Source of the DNA: an uncultured Eubacteriales bacterium
GTDB lineage: Bacteria; Bacillota; Clostridia; Monoglobales; Monoglobaceae
Direction: 5' to 3'
DNA length: 18,272 bases
Assembly: GCA_900545865.1 (NCBI GenBank)
Contig: URAN01000059.1
Span: 1-18,272 of the forward strand
Shown: positions 7,328 through 13,659 of the stretch, in pieces
Position numbering within the stretch: the stretch's first letter is position 1
Layout: every line of letters starts with the position of its first letter
Translations under genes and position numbers: made by a program
Notes under the pieces: model-generated
What the model saw: the letters and a program-made list of their open reading frames with translations, nothing else
Databases searched by the model: none
Told to the model about the DNA's origin: nothing

Positions 7328-7636
7328 TCAATTTTCCGCATCAAGCAAAATGTTCACGGCTTTTTGTAAATCGGTTTTGATTCTGTAATTTTGTATAAGA
7401 CGTTTTTCGTGTTCGGTGAGTTCCTCTGTATCAAGGTGAATATCCAAAAGCTCTGACGGTGAAACACACAGAACTTCGCAAATTTTTCTTAAAAGGTCAC
7501 AATCGGGACGGTTTAAACCGTTTTCCCAATTTGAGACACGTGAATTTGACACGCCGATTTTCTCGGCAAAATCCTTTTGACTCAGCCTTTTTTGTTCTCT
7601 GTATTGCTTAATTTTATCACCGATTTTGTATGCCAC
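7328..7636 (-). CDS. XRE-family HTH transcriptional regulator
   Basis: 102 residues. Residues about 5-62 form a Cro/C1-type helix-turn-helix (IKQYREQKRLSQKDFAEKIG, then VSNSRVSNWENG). A short charged C-terminal helix region (TEELTEHEKRLIQNYR) may dimerise. The start is GTG (7636) with AGAGGTGA upstream. It is divergent from a second small HTH gene at 7787. Between them are two promoters of identical hexamers and three operator-like AGAATTTC sites, one of them inside this gene's own promoter spacer, so it probably represses itself and the divergent cassette. No peptidase, toxin or ligand domain is visible. Confidence 0.9.
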   Translation of the reverse strand: MAYKIGDKIKQYREQKRLSQKDFAEKIGVSNSRVSNWENGLNRPDCDLLRKICEVLCVSPSELLDIHLDTEELTEHEKRLIQNYRIKTDLQKAVNILLDAEN

Positions 7637-7656
7637 TCAAATCACCTCTGAATTGG

Positions 7657-7685
7657 ATTATACACCGAAATTCTTAAAAAGTCAA
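7657..7685 (-). promoter_or_regulatory. Sigma-A promoter of the leftward XRE gene
   Basis: Read on the - strand: TTGACT (7680-7685), 17-bp spacer, TATAAT (7657-7662). An AGAATTTC operator core (7667-7674) lies within the spacer. The hexamers and spacing are the same as in the divergent promoter at 7716-7744. Confidence 0.85.
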
Positions 7686-7767
7686 CGAAAAATACAGAAT
7701 TTCGCCATTTTTTACTTGACTTTCCATAAATACTGGTATATAATGTATGTATTACAGAATTTCTGTA
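7667..7767. promoter_or_regulatory. Three-site operator region between the divergent XRE genes
   Basis: The full palindrome TACAGAATTTCTGTA (7753-7767, one central base) covers the expected start of the rightward transcript. A half-preserved copy TACAGAATTTCG is at 7693-7704. A third core, GAAATTCT (7667-7674, opposite orientation), is inside the leftward promoter. Centres are at 7670, 7700 and 7760, so spacings are 30 and 60 bp, close to whole helical turns. The likely binders are one or both flanking HTH proteins (inference). Confidence 0.72.
7716..7744 (+). promoter_or_regulatory. Sigma-A promoter of the rightward zinc-ribbon cassette
   Basis: TTGACT (7716-7721), 17-bp spacer, TATAAT (7739-7744). 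Transcription should start near 7751, immediately before or within the palindromic operator at 7753-7767. Confidence 0.88.
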
Positions 7768-7786
7768 TTATTGGTGGGGTGGTTTT

Positions 7787-7996
7787 ATGCTTGTGTATCA
7801 AAAAGTACGGCAATATATTGAAGAGCACGGAATCAAACAGAAAACCGTTGCCGAGAGCTGTAACTTTAATCCGTCAACATTTAATGCAATGCTGAACGGA
7901 AAGAGAAAAATGTATGCCGACGATTTACGTCTTATTTGTTATGCTCTTAACGTATCGCCCGAAATTTTCATCAACTGTGAACAAAATAATGAGTAA
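7787..7996 (+). CDS. Small Cro/C1-type HTH protein
   Basis: 69 residues, almost entirely one helix-turn-helix domain: VRQYIEEHGIKQKTVAESCN, then NPSTFNAMLNGKRKMYADDL as the recognition part, then LRLICYALNVSPEIFI. There is no extra effector domain, as in phage-type Cro proteins. The upstream sequence is G-rich (GGTGGGGTGG, 7772-7782) rather than a classic AGGAGG. It is the first gene of the rightward operon; the lipoprotein-like microgene starts 38 bp later. A 6-bp hairpin AAGTCA/TGACTT (7995-8012) straddles its stop codon but has no T run, so it is not a convincing terminator. Confidence 0.85.
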   Translation: MLVYQKVRQYIEEHGIKQKTVAESCNFNPSTFNAMLNGKRKMYADDLRLICYALNVSPEIFINCEQNNE

Positions 7997-8034
7997 GTCA
8001 ATTTTGTGACTTTCAAAAAAGTGAGGGATTTAAC

Positions 8035-8124
8035 GTGAAAAAGATATTATTAAGAATTGCGGCTGTGTTGGTTCTTTTCACCGCCGCAGCTTGTGTTACT
8101 GACACGAGAGGAGAGGAAATTTAA
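8035..8124 (+). CDS. Tiny lipoprotein-like peptide, 29 aa
   Basis: GTG start at 8035 with GAGGG 6 nt upstream. The product begins with KK, has a hydrophobic core ILLRIAAVLVLFTAAA and a lipobox-like TAAAC, so Cys20 would be lipidated after signal-peptidase II cleavage. Only about ten residues (CVTDTRGEEI) would remain in the mature peptide. The TAA stop (8122-8124) shares its last A with the ATG of the next gene, a TAATG overlap typical of translational coupling. It may be a real membrane-anchored peptide or act as a leader that couples translation to the first zinc-ribbon gene. An alternative is a stub of a larger lipoprotein gene. No family is recognised. Confidence 0.6.
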   Translation: MKKILLRIAAVLVLFTAAACVTDTRGEEI

Positions 8125-8672
8125 TGAGATATTGCTCAAATTGCGGAAATCAATTGGGAGATAATGCTCTGTTTTGCTCTTCGTGCGGTTCAAAAATCGT
8201 AAATAACACAAGTCAAGCATCAAATACATATCAGCCAAATCTGAACAATTATTATCAGCAATATCAACCGTATCAAAAGACGCCCACTCAAACATTGGCT
8301 GACCGAGAAAGAGCCTCGGCTATTGTATGGACAATAATTGCCTGTATTCAGGGAGCAATCGGATTCTTTACTATGGCAGGGTTATCACTTTTGGGTGAAA
8401 TTATCGGTATATCATTGGGGTGGGGCGGTCTGTTTATCTTGGCATTGGCAGGATATAACGGTTATGGCGCGTATTGCTCGTTCCAAAGGGTTAAACGTGT
8501 TATGGCGCGGCAAAGAGGTATTGTTGCCGAATACGACCGAATGTTGGCATCAACCATTGTATTTATTGTTCTTAATATATTGTTCGGCGCAATAATCGGT
8601 GTGGCAGGTGCTGTATTTGATTTATTCAATCGGAGTTATGCGTTAAGCAACGCTCAATATTTGGAAGATTAA
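8124..8672 (+). CDS. Zinc-ribbon membrane protein, paralogue 1
   Basis: 182 residues. Residues 1-22 are a zinc ribbon (C4-x2-C7 ... C18-x2-C21). About 30-58 is a Q/N/Y/P-rich disordered linker. Membrane segments lie near 65-87, 93-113 and 141-165. The C-terminal segment LNILFGAIIGVAGAVFDLF ends in a RSYALSN-like motif and is shared with the next two genes, as is the AIVWTIIACIQ stretch at 66-76, so the three are tandem duplicates. The ribbon is expected in the cytoplasm with the C-terminal region in the membrane. The start is set by the TAATG overlap with the microgene. The function is unknown. Confidence 0.88.
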   Translation: MRYCSNCGNQLGDNALFCSSCGSKIVNNTSQASNTYQPNLNNYYQQYQPYQKTPTQTLADRERASAIVWTIIACIQGAIGFFTMAGLSLLGEIIGISLGWGGLFILALAGYNGYGAYCSFQRVKRVMARQRGIVAEYDRMLASTIVFIVLNILFGAIIGVAGAVFDLFNRSYALSNAQYLED

Positions 8673-8690
8673 TTTTAGGAGGTTTTAATT

Positions 8691-9320
8691 ATGCAATACT
8701 GTTCAAATTGCGGAAATCAAACAGAAGATGGGGTTAAATTTTGCAAAAACTGTGGTGCGGCTTTAGACGGCGGTCAAGTTGCAAATAATATGCCGCCGAA
8801 TCAACAAGGGTATCAACAGGGTTATCAATCACCGTATCAGGCATATCCGCCAATGCAAGATGTTTTACAACAGTTGTCGGGAAAGATAAGAACACAAGGA
8901 ATCATTTGGATGATTGTTTGTATCATTCAGTATTTGGCAGGCATTCTGTATTTTTATGCAGCCATTGACTATAGCTGGTATGGTGGTTTCTATGTCTATG
9001 AACCGGTTTATTTGGTAATGGGAATATTTATGATACTTGTTGCCGCTGTAAATACTGTTTTATGTGTAACGAACTTTAAATACAGCCAAGAGATATTACA
9101 GCGTCCAATCGGAATCTTAAACAAATATATGCCTGTCGGTGGCATTATCGGAATGATTATATATAATATTTTGTTTGGCGGTCTTGTCGGTATAGTCGGC
9201 GCGATTTATGCTTTTACCGTTCGCAGCTTTGTATTAACAAATCAAATGCTGTTTGCGCAAAAGGAACGTGAATTTATGGCGAGAATGCGCACGGCACAAA
9301 ATGCTCGGAAAATAATTTAA
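8691..9320 (+). CDS. Zinc-ribbon membrane protein, paralogue 2
   Basis: 209 residues. Zinc ribbon at 1-22 (C4, C7, C18, C21), Q/Y/P-rich linker at about 30-56, then membrane segments near 69-91, 107-128 and 149-175. IIWMIVCIIQ and YNILFGGLVGIVGAIYAF align with the paralogues on both sides, as do NFKYSQEIL and RPIGILNK with the third. A charged, basic tail (about 188-209: KEREFMARMRTAQNARK) is unique to this copy and could reach the cytosol. AGGAGG precedes the ATG; the gap from the previous gene is 18 bp. The function is unknown; no catalytic motif is visible. Confidence 0.9.
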   Translation: MQYCSNCGNQTEDGVKFCKNCGAALDGGQVANNMPPNQQGYQQGYQSPYQAYPPMQDVLQQLSGKIRTQGIIWMIVCIIQYLAGILYFYAAIDYSWYGGFYVYEPVYLVMGIFMILVAAVNTVLCVTNFKYSQEILQRPIGILNKYMPVGGIIGMIIYNILFGGLVGIVGAIYAFTVRSFVLTNQMLFAQKEREFMARMRTAQNARKII

Positions 9321-9353
9321 GGAAAAATTTAGAAATGTAAGGAGATTTAAAAA

Positions 9354-9971
9354 ATGGGAAAATTTTGTATGAATTGCGGAAAGGAATTGGATGATAATAC
9401 ACGTTTTTGCAGCGGTTGCGGAGCCGCTGTCGGAGATTCCTCTGCACAAACCAATCAAAGCCAACCAAACAATCAAGGTGTACCAAATAATCAAAGTGCA
9501 TATAATAATAATCAAGGTACATATAACCAAAACAACTTTAATGCGCAAAATCAATACTATAATGCATATAACGCAAACACGCCCAGAAACTTGTTACACA
9601 CCCTTTCGGACAGATATAAGATAAATGCAATTATCTGGTTTATAATAGCGGGAATACAGGTTATACTCGGCATTACCATTAATTGGATTTTACTGATAGT
9701 TGCCGCATTAAATATAGTGGCGGCTGTGCAGGATTTGAATTACAGCAAAAATATTTTAATTCAGCCGCAGGGTATAGTTAATAAAGAAAAACCACTCGTA
9801 GGTTCTATCGCTGTTCTTGTATACAATCTGTTTTTCGGCGGAATACTTGGTGTAGCCGGCTCGATTTATTATTTTGTCGGAATAAGAAATTTTGTTATGA
9901 CAAACGCAAATGCATTTATGGCATTAGAACAACAAACCCAACAACCGCAACAGACACAGCAAATATTTTAA
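9354..9971 (+). CDS. Zinc-ribbon membrane protein, paralogue 3
   Basis: 205 residues. Zinc ribbon at 1-23 (C5, C8, C19, C22), then a strongly Asn/Gln-rich linker (about 30-76). Short hydrophobic segments at 91-125 are probably a hairpin, and a membrane segment lies at 148-174. AIIWFIIAGIQ and YNLFFGGILGVAGSIYYF mark it as a paralogue of the two preceding genes; DLNYSKNIL and QPQGIVNK match paralogue 2. The C terminus is a Gln-rich tail (QQTQQPQQTQQ). GGAGA stands 9 nt before the ATG. The low-complexity linker is the longest of the three. The function is unknown. Confidence 0.9.
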   Translation: MGKFCMNCGKELDDNTRFCSGCGAAVGDSSAQTNQSQPNNQGVPNNQSAYNNNQGTYNQNNFNAQNQYYNAYNANTPRNLLHTLSDRYKINAIIWFIIAGIQVILGITINWILLIVAALNIVAAVQDLNYSKNILIQPQGIVNKEKPLVGSIAVLVYNLFFGGILGVAGSIYYFVGIRNFVMTNANAFMALEQQTQQPQQTQQIF

Positions 9972-10006
9972 GGCTATGAGCCAAATGTAAAGGAGAAAAA
10001 TTCAAA

Positions 10007-10579
10007 ATGAGCTTTTGTTCAAATTGCGGAAATCAAATAGAGGATAACGTGCGGTTTTGCCAATATTGCGGTGCTCCGATTCAACAGGCGCCTTCTGTTA
10101 TTCCTCAAAATCAGCAGGAAGAATCACAAACCGCACCGATTGAAAACAAAAAAGAGATAAAAGGAAATTTTCCGGTTATAACACCCAAAGCATATCTGAA
10201 TCTTTCGCAAGGCGAAGTGTTGATTTATCAGCATGATGCTACCTTTACTGAAAGCATTATGGAACAAGGCGTGTTTTCTTTGACAACAAGACGAATTGTT
10301 TTCATGAAATCTACCGGAGTAAAATCATTTTTGCGAAGCGGTGAATGGGTAAGTTCGGCTGACCCGAATTTGGCTGCATCTATGTCGCGTGAAATATTTA
10401 TAGATGATATTAAAAACATAGAGCCTTTGTCCTGTGTACAGGAAACAGCCGGAATGATAATTACACTGAATTCAGATGTTCAATATAGAATAGTTTTACA
10501 AAACTTGCTGCCGCTGAAAACAGCGGAGCTATGTCAGGCACGGGACAGAATAGTAACGCTTATAAAAGACACAATTTAA
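10007..10579 (+). CDS. Zinc-ribbon protein with PH/GRAM-like domain
   Basis: 190 residues. The same zinc ribbon opens the protein (C4, C7, C18, C21), followed by a Q/E-rich linker (about 26-50). The second half differs: about 61-187 has the look of a bacterial PH or GRAM-type domain, with LSQGEVLIYQHDATF, then GVFSLTTRRIVFM (the usual LTxxRIIF strand turn), and IFIDDIKNIEP before a last helix LKTAELCQARDRIVTLI. There is no membrane segment, so it would be a soluble or peripheral member of the set. It is the last gene of the cassette, 35 bp after paralogue 3, with GGAGA before the ATG, and is followed by a strong terminator. The domain call is by pattern only. Confidence 0.85.
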   Translation: MSFCSNCGNQIEDNVRFCQYCGAPIQQAPSVIPQNQQEESQTAPIENKKEIKGNFPVITPKAYLNLSQGEVLIYQHDATFTESIMEQGVFSLTTRRIVFMKSTGVKSFLRSGEWVSSADPNLAASMSREIFIDDIKNIEPLSCVQETAGMIITLNSDVQYRIVLQNLLPLKTAELCQARDRIVTLIKDTI

Positions 10580-10613
10580 TAGTGTCGGTTTTATTATTCT
10601 CTCTATCCCACCA

Positions 10614-10651
10614 AAAAACCACGGTGTCACATCTATGACACCGTGGTTTTT
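10614..10651. terminator. Strong bidirectional terminator between the cassette and ftsZ
   Basis: A perfect 16-bp stem (10614-10629 with 10636-10651) around a 6-nt loop CATCTA. The stem core is CCACGGTGTCA, flanked by A5 on one side and T5 on the other, so it can end transcripts from both directions (the cassette rightward, ftsZ leftward). Confidence 0.95.
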
Positions 10652-10688
10652 GATTTCATAATTTTATGTATTCCCGTTTGCCGAAAAA

Positions 10689-11864
10689 CTATCTGTTTCT
10701 GCGGAGGAAAACAGGAACATCTATATCATCATCAGTAAATTTGTTAAATGATGACGGTGTTTGTGCCGCATTGTTGTTTGTATTCGATGAAGCTCCGCTC
10801 GGCGCTGCGGTTGCTGTGCCTGTTGACGCGGTGTTTCTCGATGCCGAGCCATTGCCGAATCTGCTTAAAAAGCTGTCAAATGCACTCTCATCTTTGTTGC
10901 CCGACGGCGGATTGCCTTTAAATCCCGTTGCAATAACGGTAATCTGAATCTCATCGCCCATATTCTCATCAACGATAGCACCGATAATGATATTTGCGTC
11001 TTTATCAGCCGCTTCTTCAACAAGCTCCGCTGCGGTCTTGACCTCGAGAATACCGAGATCCGCGCCGCCCGTAACGTTGAGGATAACGCCCTTTGCGCCC
11101 TCGATTGTTGTTTCGAGCAAGGGGCTGTGTATCGCCTTTTTCGCTGCCTCTTCCGCACGGGTTTCGCCGCTCGCACGACCGATACCCATATGCGCAAAGC
11201 CCGTATCTTTCATTATCGTCTTAATATCCGCAAAGTCAAGACTTATAAGACCCGGACGTGAAATAAGGTCGGATATACCCTGTACGCCCTGTCTTAATAT
11301 ATCGTCCGCCATACGGAACGATTCGGTAAGCGGTGTTCTGTTCTCGGCAACTTCAAGCAGCTTATCGTTCGGGATAACAACAAGAGTATCAACCGCACCC
11401 ATAAGGTTTGTTATACCCTCGTCACTGTTCTTTTGGCGAACCTTGCCCTCGAACCAGAACGGCTTTGTAACGATGCCGACCGTAAGAACGCCCATCTCTT
11501 TGGCAATCTCGGCAACAATCGGTGCGGCACCCGTACCCGTGCCGCCGCCCATTCCGGCGGTAACGAATACCATATCCGCGCCCTTTATTGCCTGTGCAAT
11601 CTCATCGCGGCTCTCTTCCGCAGCCTTTTTGCCGATTTCGGGAACGGCGCCCGCGCCCAATCCCTTTGTGATTTTTTCACCTATCTGAATTTTCTGCGCA
11701 GCCGCAGAAAGAGTAAGGTCTTGTTTATCCGTATTAACCGCGATAAACTCAACGCATTTAACATCTGCCTCAATCATTCTGTTCACGGCGTTGTTACCGC
11801 CGCCGCCCACACCGACAACCTTAATCTGTGCAGGGTTAGTGTTTTCTGTATCAAACTGGAACAC
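10689..11864 (-). CDS. ftsZ: Cell division protein FtsZ
   Basis: 391 residues. This is the tubulin-like GTPase that forms the division ring. Seen are GVGGGGNNAVN (17-27), the tubulin signature GGGTGTG (106-112), NTDKQDL, and RFGN before a Ser/Thr/Asn/Ala-rich linker (about 340-372). The conserved C-terminal tail DDDIDVPVFLRRNR binds FtsA/SepF-type partners in the family. The start is GTG (11864) with AGGAGG 9 nt upstream. Oddity: in the T7 synergy loop LISLDFADIK the usual Asn two residues before the first catalytic Asp is Ser; both catalytic Asp residues are kept. The gene stands alone, with its own promoter at 11993-12020 and a bidirectional terminator, without ftsA or ftsQ beside it. Confidence 0.98.
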   Translation of the reverse strand: MFQFDTENTNPAQIKVVGVGGGGNNAVNRMIEADVKCVEFIAVNTDKQDLTLSAAAQKIQIGEKITKGLGAGAVPEIGKKAAEESRDEIAQAIKGADMVFVTAGMGGGTGTGAAPIVAEIAKEMGVLTVGIVTKPFWFEGKVRQKNSDEGITNLMGAVDTLVVIPNDKLLEVAENRTPLTESFRMADDILRQGVQGISDLISRPGLISLDFADIKTIMKDTGFAHMGIGRASGETRAEEAAKKAIHSPLLETTIEGAKGVILNVTGGADLGILEVKTAAELVEEAADKDANIIIGAIVDENMGDEIQITVIATGFKGNPPSGNKDESAFDSFLSRFGNGSASRNTASTGTATAAPSGASSNTNNNAAQTPSSFNKFTDDDIDVPVFLRRNR

Positions 11865-11992
11865 TGTTTTTTTCCTCCTAACTTAATATGCGGCAGCCCG
11901 AAACGCAAGCCTGTCCGATTCACGCCGCTGAACATAAACTCCACCCGGTACATCGGCGGAATTATTTTCATCAATATTTATTCTTACTATAT

Positions 11993-12020
11993 ATTATACC
12001 ATGAAATTTTATTTTGTAAA
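11993..12020 (-). promoter_or_regulatory. Putative sigma-A promoter for ftsZ
   Basis: Read on the - strand: TTTACA (12015-12020), 16-bp spacer, TATAAT (11993-11998) with extended -10 TG directly upstream. The predicted leader is about 120 nt and noticeably richer in G+C than the flanks. I see no riboswitch fold in it. Confidence 0.7.
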
Positions 12021-12215
12021 GGACTTTTTAAAACTTTTTCAAAGAATGTTACAAAAATTTTACAAAATGCTTAATTTTCCGTAACTTTGATGAAATATCT
12101 TTTCTTTCTTGGTCTTAAATTACACGCAAAATACGGTTTTTAAAGTTGTTTTTTCGTCGAAATGCCGTACTTTGTCCTCAAAATTGCAAAAACTTTCTAA
12201 AAGGTAAATTTTTTA
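12021..12215. other. AT-rich spacer upstream of ftsZ, no gene seen
   Basis: Very AT-rich with many A and T runs, no coding frame with a ribosome site, and no long inverted repeat. It separates the leftward ftsZ promoter from the rightward promoter at 12216 and may hold further regulator sites that I cannot identify. Confidence 0.5.
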
Positions 12216-12244
12216 TTGTTTTTCGTATCAGTATGTGATATAAT
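12216..12244 (+). promoter_or_regulatory. Putative rightward promoter 1 without a protein gene
   Basis: TTGTTT (12216-12221), 17-bp spacer, TATAAT (12239-12244) with TG at 12236-12237 (extended -10). No protein gene on this strand begins until 12943; the first thing downstream is the structured segment at 12331-12420. Confidence 0.55.
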
Positions 12245-12295
12245 AATACCTGTATATGCGCAAACGATATTTTTTAACTTTTTTGAGATTTCCTA

Positions 12296-12324
12296 TGGAA
12301 ATTATTAAAGATATATGTTAAAAT
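12296..12324 (+). promoter_or_regulatory. Putative rightward promoter 2
   Basis: TGGAAA (12296-12301), 17-bp spacer, TAAAAT (12319-12324) with extended -10 TG at 12316-12317. The expected start near 12331 is directly at the beginning of the structured segment. Confidence 0.45.
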
Positions 12325-12330
12325 AAAGGG

Positions 12331-12420
12331 GTACGCATCAAAGCGGCTATTTGTCCGCGTTTTGCATAGCCGAAAGAGAATAATCCGAACCCCGAGTTAG
12401 GGTTACTCTCTTTCGGCTGC
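12331..12420 (+). ncRNA. Candidate structured RNA or regulatory element
   Basis: A perfect 12-bp stem AGCCGAAAGAGA (12368-12379) with 12407-12418 encloses a second stem AACCC/GGGTT (12388-12392, 12400-12404) with a 7-nt loop. Upstream, a bulged hairpin GCA..AAAGCGG with CCGC..TTTTGC (12336-12365) can form. CGGCTA (12345-12350 region) can instead pair with TAGCCG (12367-12372), competing with the long stem. Two promoter-like sequences point into it. It overlaps the 3' end of the DUF4830 gene on the other strand, so the long stem could equally be that gene's 3' mRNA structure. No T tract follows on either strand. I do not recognise a known RNA family. Confidence 0.35.
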
Positions 12421-12855
12421 ACGGACGGAGGTTTCGGAAATCGGCTTGACAAACCCCGATGTGCCGAGCGAACATATGTCCGCCGCAATTATGCGGTTGT
12501 CACAGACGATTATGTTTGCCGTTATACAAGAATCGGTGCTTTCGACATAGTTCAAAACGCGGTATGAATATCTTATCGCTCTGTGACCCTTATGCGGCGC
12601 GAGGTCGTACCCGACCGCCGATATAATGTTGTTGTATGCCGAAAATACAGCGTCAAACTCATCGGGAATCGTCAGATACACCTTTTCTTTGGGGGTGTCG
12701 GCAACCTCTATGCCGCAACGGCCGATAAAATCGATATTCATTCGGTTTACATCGCGGTCGGTATGCATAAAGAAAAGGATAATCAAAATCAAGAGTGCGC
12801 CAGATGCAATATAGATTATGCGCAGACGCCCGAGCGGCGATATTGGTTTTGACAT
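12403..12855 (-). CDS. DUF4830 domain membrane-anchored protein
   Basis: 150 residues. A short cytoplasmic N terminus, then one membrane segment (about 12-29, IIYIASGALLILIILFFM), then an outside domain matching DUF4830: TIPDEFDAVFSAYNNI, VGYDLAPHKGHRAIRYSYRV, ITANIIVCDNRIIAADICSL, and a final GFVKPI. The function of the family is unknown. AAGGGGG lies 7 nt before the ATG (12855). It diverges from the pseudouridine synthase gene with 87 bp between. The stop codon lies within the long stem of the structured element at 12368-12418. Confidence 0.85.
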   Translation of the reverse strand: MSKPISPLGRLRIIYIASGALLILIILFFMHTDRDVNRMNIDFIGRCGIEVADTPKEKVYLTIPDEFDAVFSAYNNIISAVGYDLAPHKGHRAIRYSYRVLNYVESTDSCITANIIVCDNRIIAADICSLGTSGFVKPISETSVRAAERE

Positions 12856-12942
12856 ACGGCGACCCCCTTGAATATACGACGGTTATATTAAAATACTATG
12901 CAAAAAAATGTTTTTGTATGAACGAAACAGAGGTGTTATAAA

Positions 12943-13659
12943 TTGCGTCTTGACAAATTCCTCTCCGAGTGCGGATTCGGTACTCGTTCGGAGATAAAAA
13001 AGCTTATCCGCACGGATAGAGTTTCGGTTGTCGGCGCAAAGTCAAAACCGACCGCCGATATGCGGATTGACGAAAACACAGCCGAGGTCTTTGTTGACGG
13101 CGAACCTGTTACATACAAAAAATACATATACCTTATGTTGAATAAACCCAACGGATATTTATCCGCCACATATGATAAAGATAAAGCGGTCGTACTCGAC
13201 CTTGTTCCGCCGCAATACAGGCATTTTGACTTGTTCCCGGTCGGACGGCTCGATATAGACACGGTCGGGCTTATCGTTCTGACAAACGATGGTGCGCTGT
13301 CGCACAGGCTGCTAAGCCCGAGACATCATATACCAAAGACCTATTATGCCGAGGTCAGCGGAAAACTCGGCGACAGCGAGGTTTCGGCGTTTGCCGAGGG
13401 AATGGATTTGGGCGATTTTATCGCACAGCCGTCAGAAATGGCGATTGTTTCATCGGATGATGACAAAAGCGCCGCCGAGGTCACAATATATGAGGGAAAG
13501 TTTCATCAGATAAAGCGTATGTTCGAAAAGACGGGGCATACGGTGACATACTTAAAACGCACGGCGATGAATCGGCTTTCGCTTGACGAAAGTCTCAGCG
13601 AGGGTGAGCTGCGCGAGCTGACGGATAGAGAATTGGAGTTACTTATATATGAAACATAA
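12943..13659 (+). CDS. RsuA-family 16S rRNA pseudouridine synthase
   Basis: 238 residues. It converts a uridine in rRNA (U516 of 16S in RsuA) to pseudouridine. N-terminal S4 RNA-binding domain (MRLDKFLSECGFGTRSE, about 1-48), then the synthase domain with catalytic D104 in VGRLDIDTVGLIVLTNDG (100-117), LNKPNGYLS at 66-74, and KTYYAEV and EGKFHQIKRMF typical of the RsuA/RluB branch. The start is TTG (12943), supported by GAGGTG 7 nt upstream and by the standard MRLDKFL start. It overlaps the kinase gene by 11 bp. RsuA is more likely than RluB/RluE by the simple domain layout, but the exact site is not proven by sequence. Confidence 0.92.
   Translation: MRLDKFLSECGFGTRSEIKKLIRTDRVSVVGAKSKPTADMRIDENTAEVFVDGEPVTYKKYIYLMLNKPNGYLSATYDKDKAVVLDLVPPQYRHFDLFPVGRLDIDTVGLIVLTNDGALSHRLLSPRHHIPKTYYAEVSGKLGDSEVSAFAEGMDLGDFIAQPSEMAIVSSDDDKSAAEVTIYEGKFHQIKRMFEKTGHTVTYLKRTAMNRLSLDESLSEGELRELTDRELELLIYET

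Noticed and set aside
7995..8012. AAGTCA/TGACTT hairpin after the small HTH gene as a terminator
   Set aside because: The stem is 6 bp with no T run; it may be an operator-like sequence but does not separate the operon convincingly.
11783..11974. Leftward frame in the ftsZ leader running past the ftsZ start
   Set aside because: It has no Shine-Dalgarno, overlaps ftsZ out of frame, and its later part is a shadow of ftsZ.
12256..12321. 21-codon frame downstream of the rightward promoter at 12216
   Set aside because: There is no ribosome site and the composition is that of AT-rich non-coding DNA.
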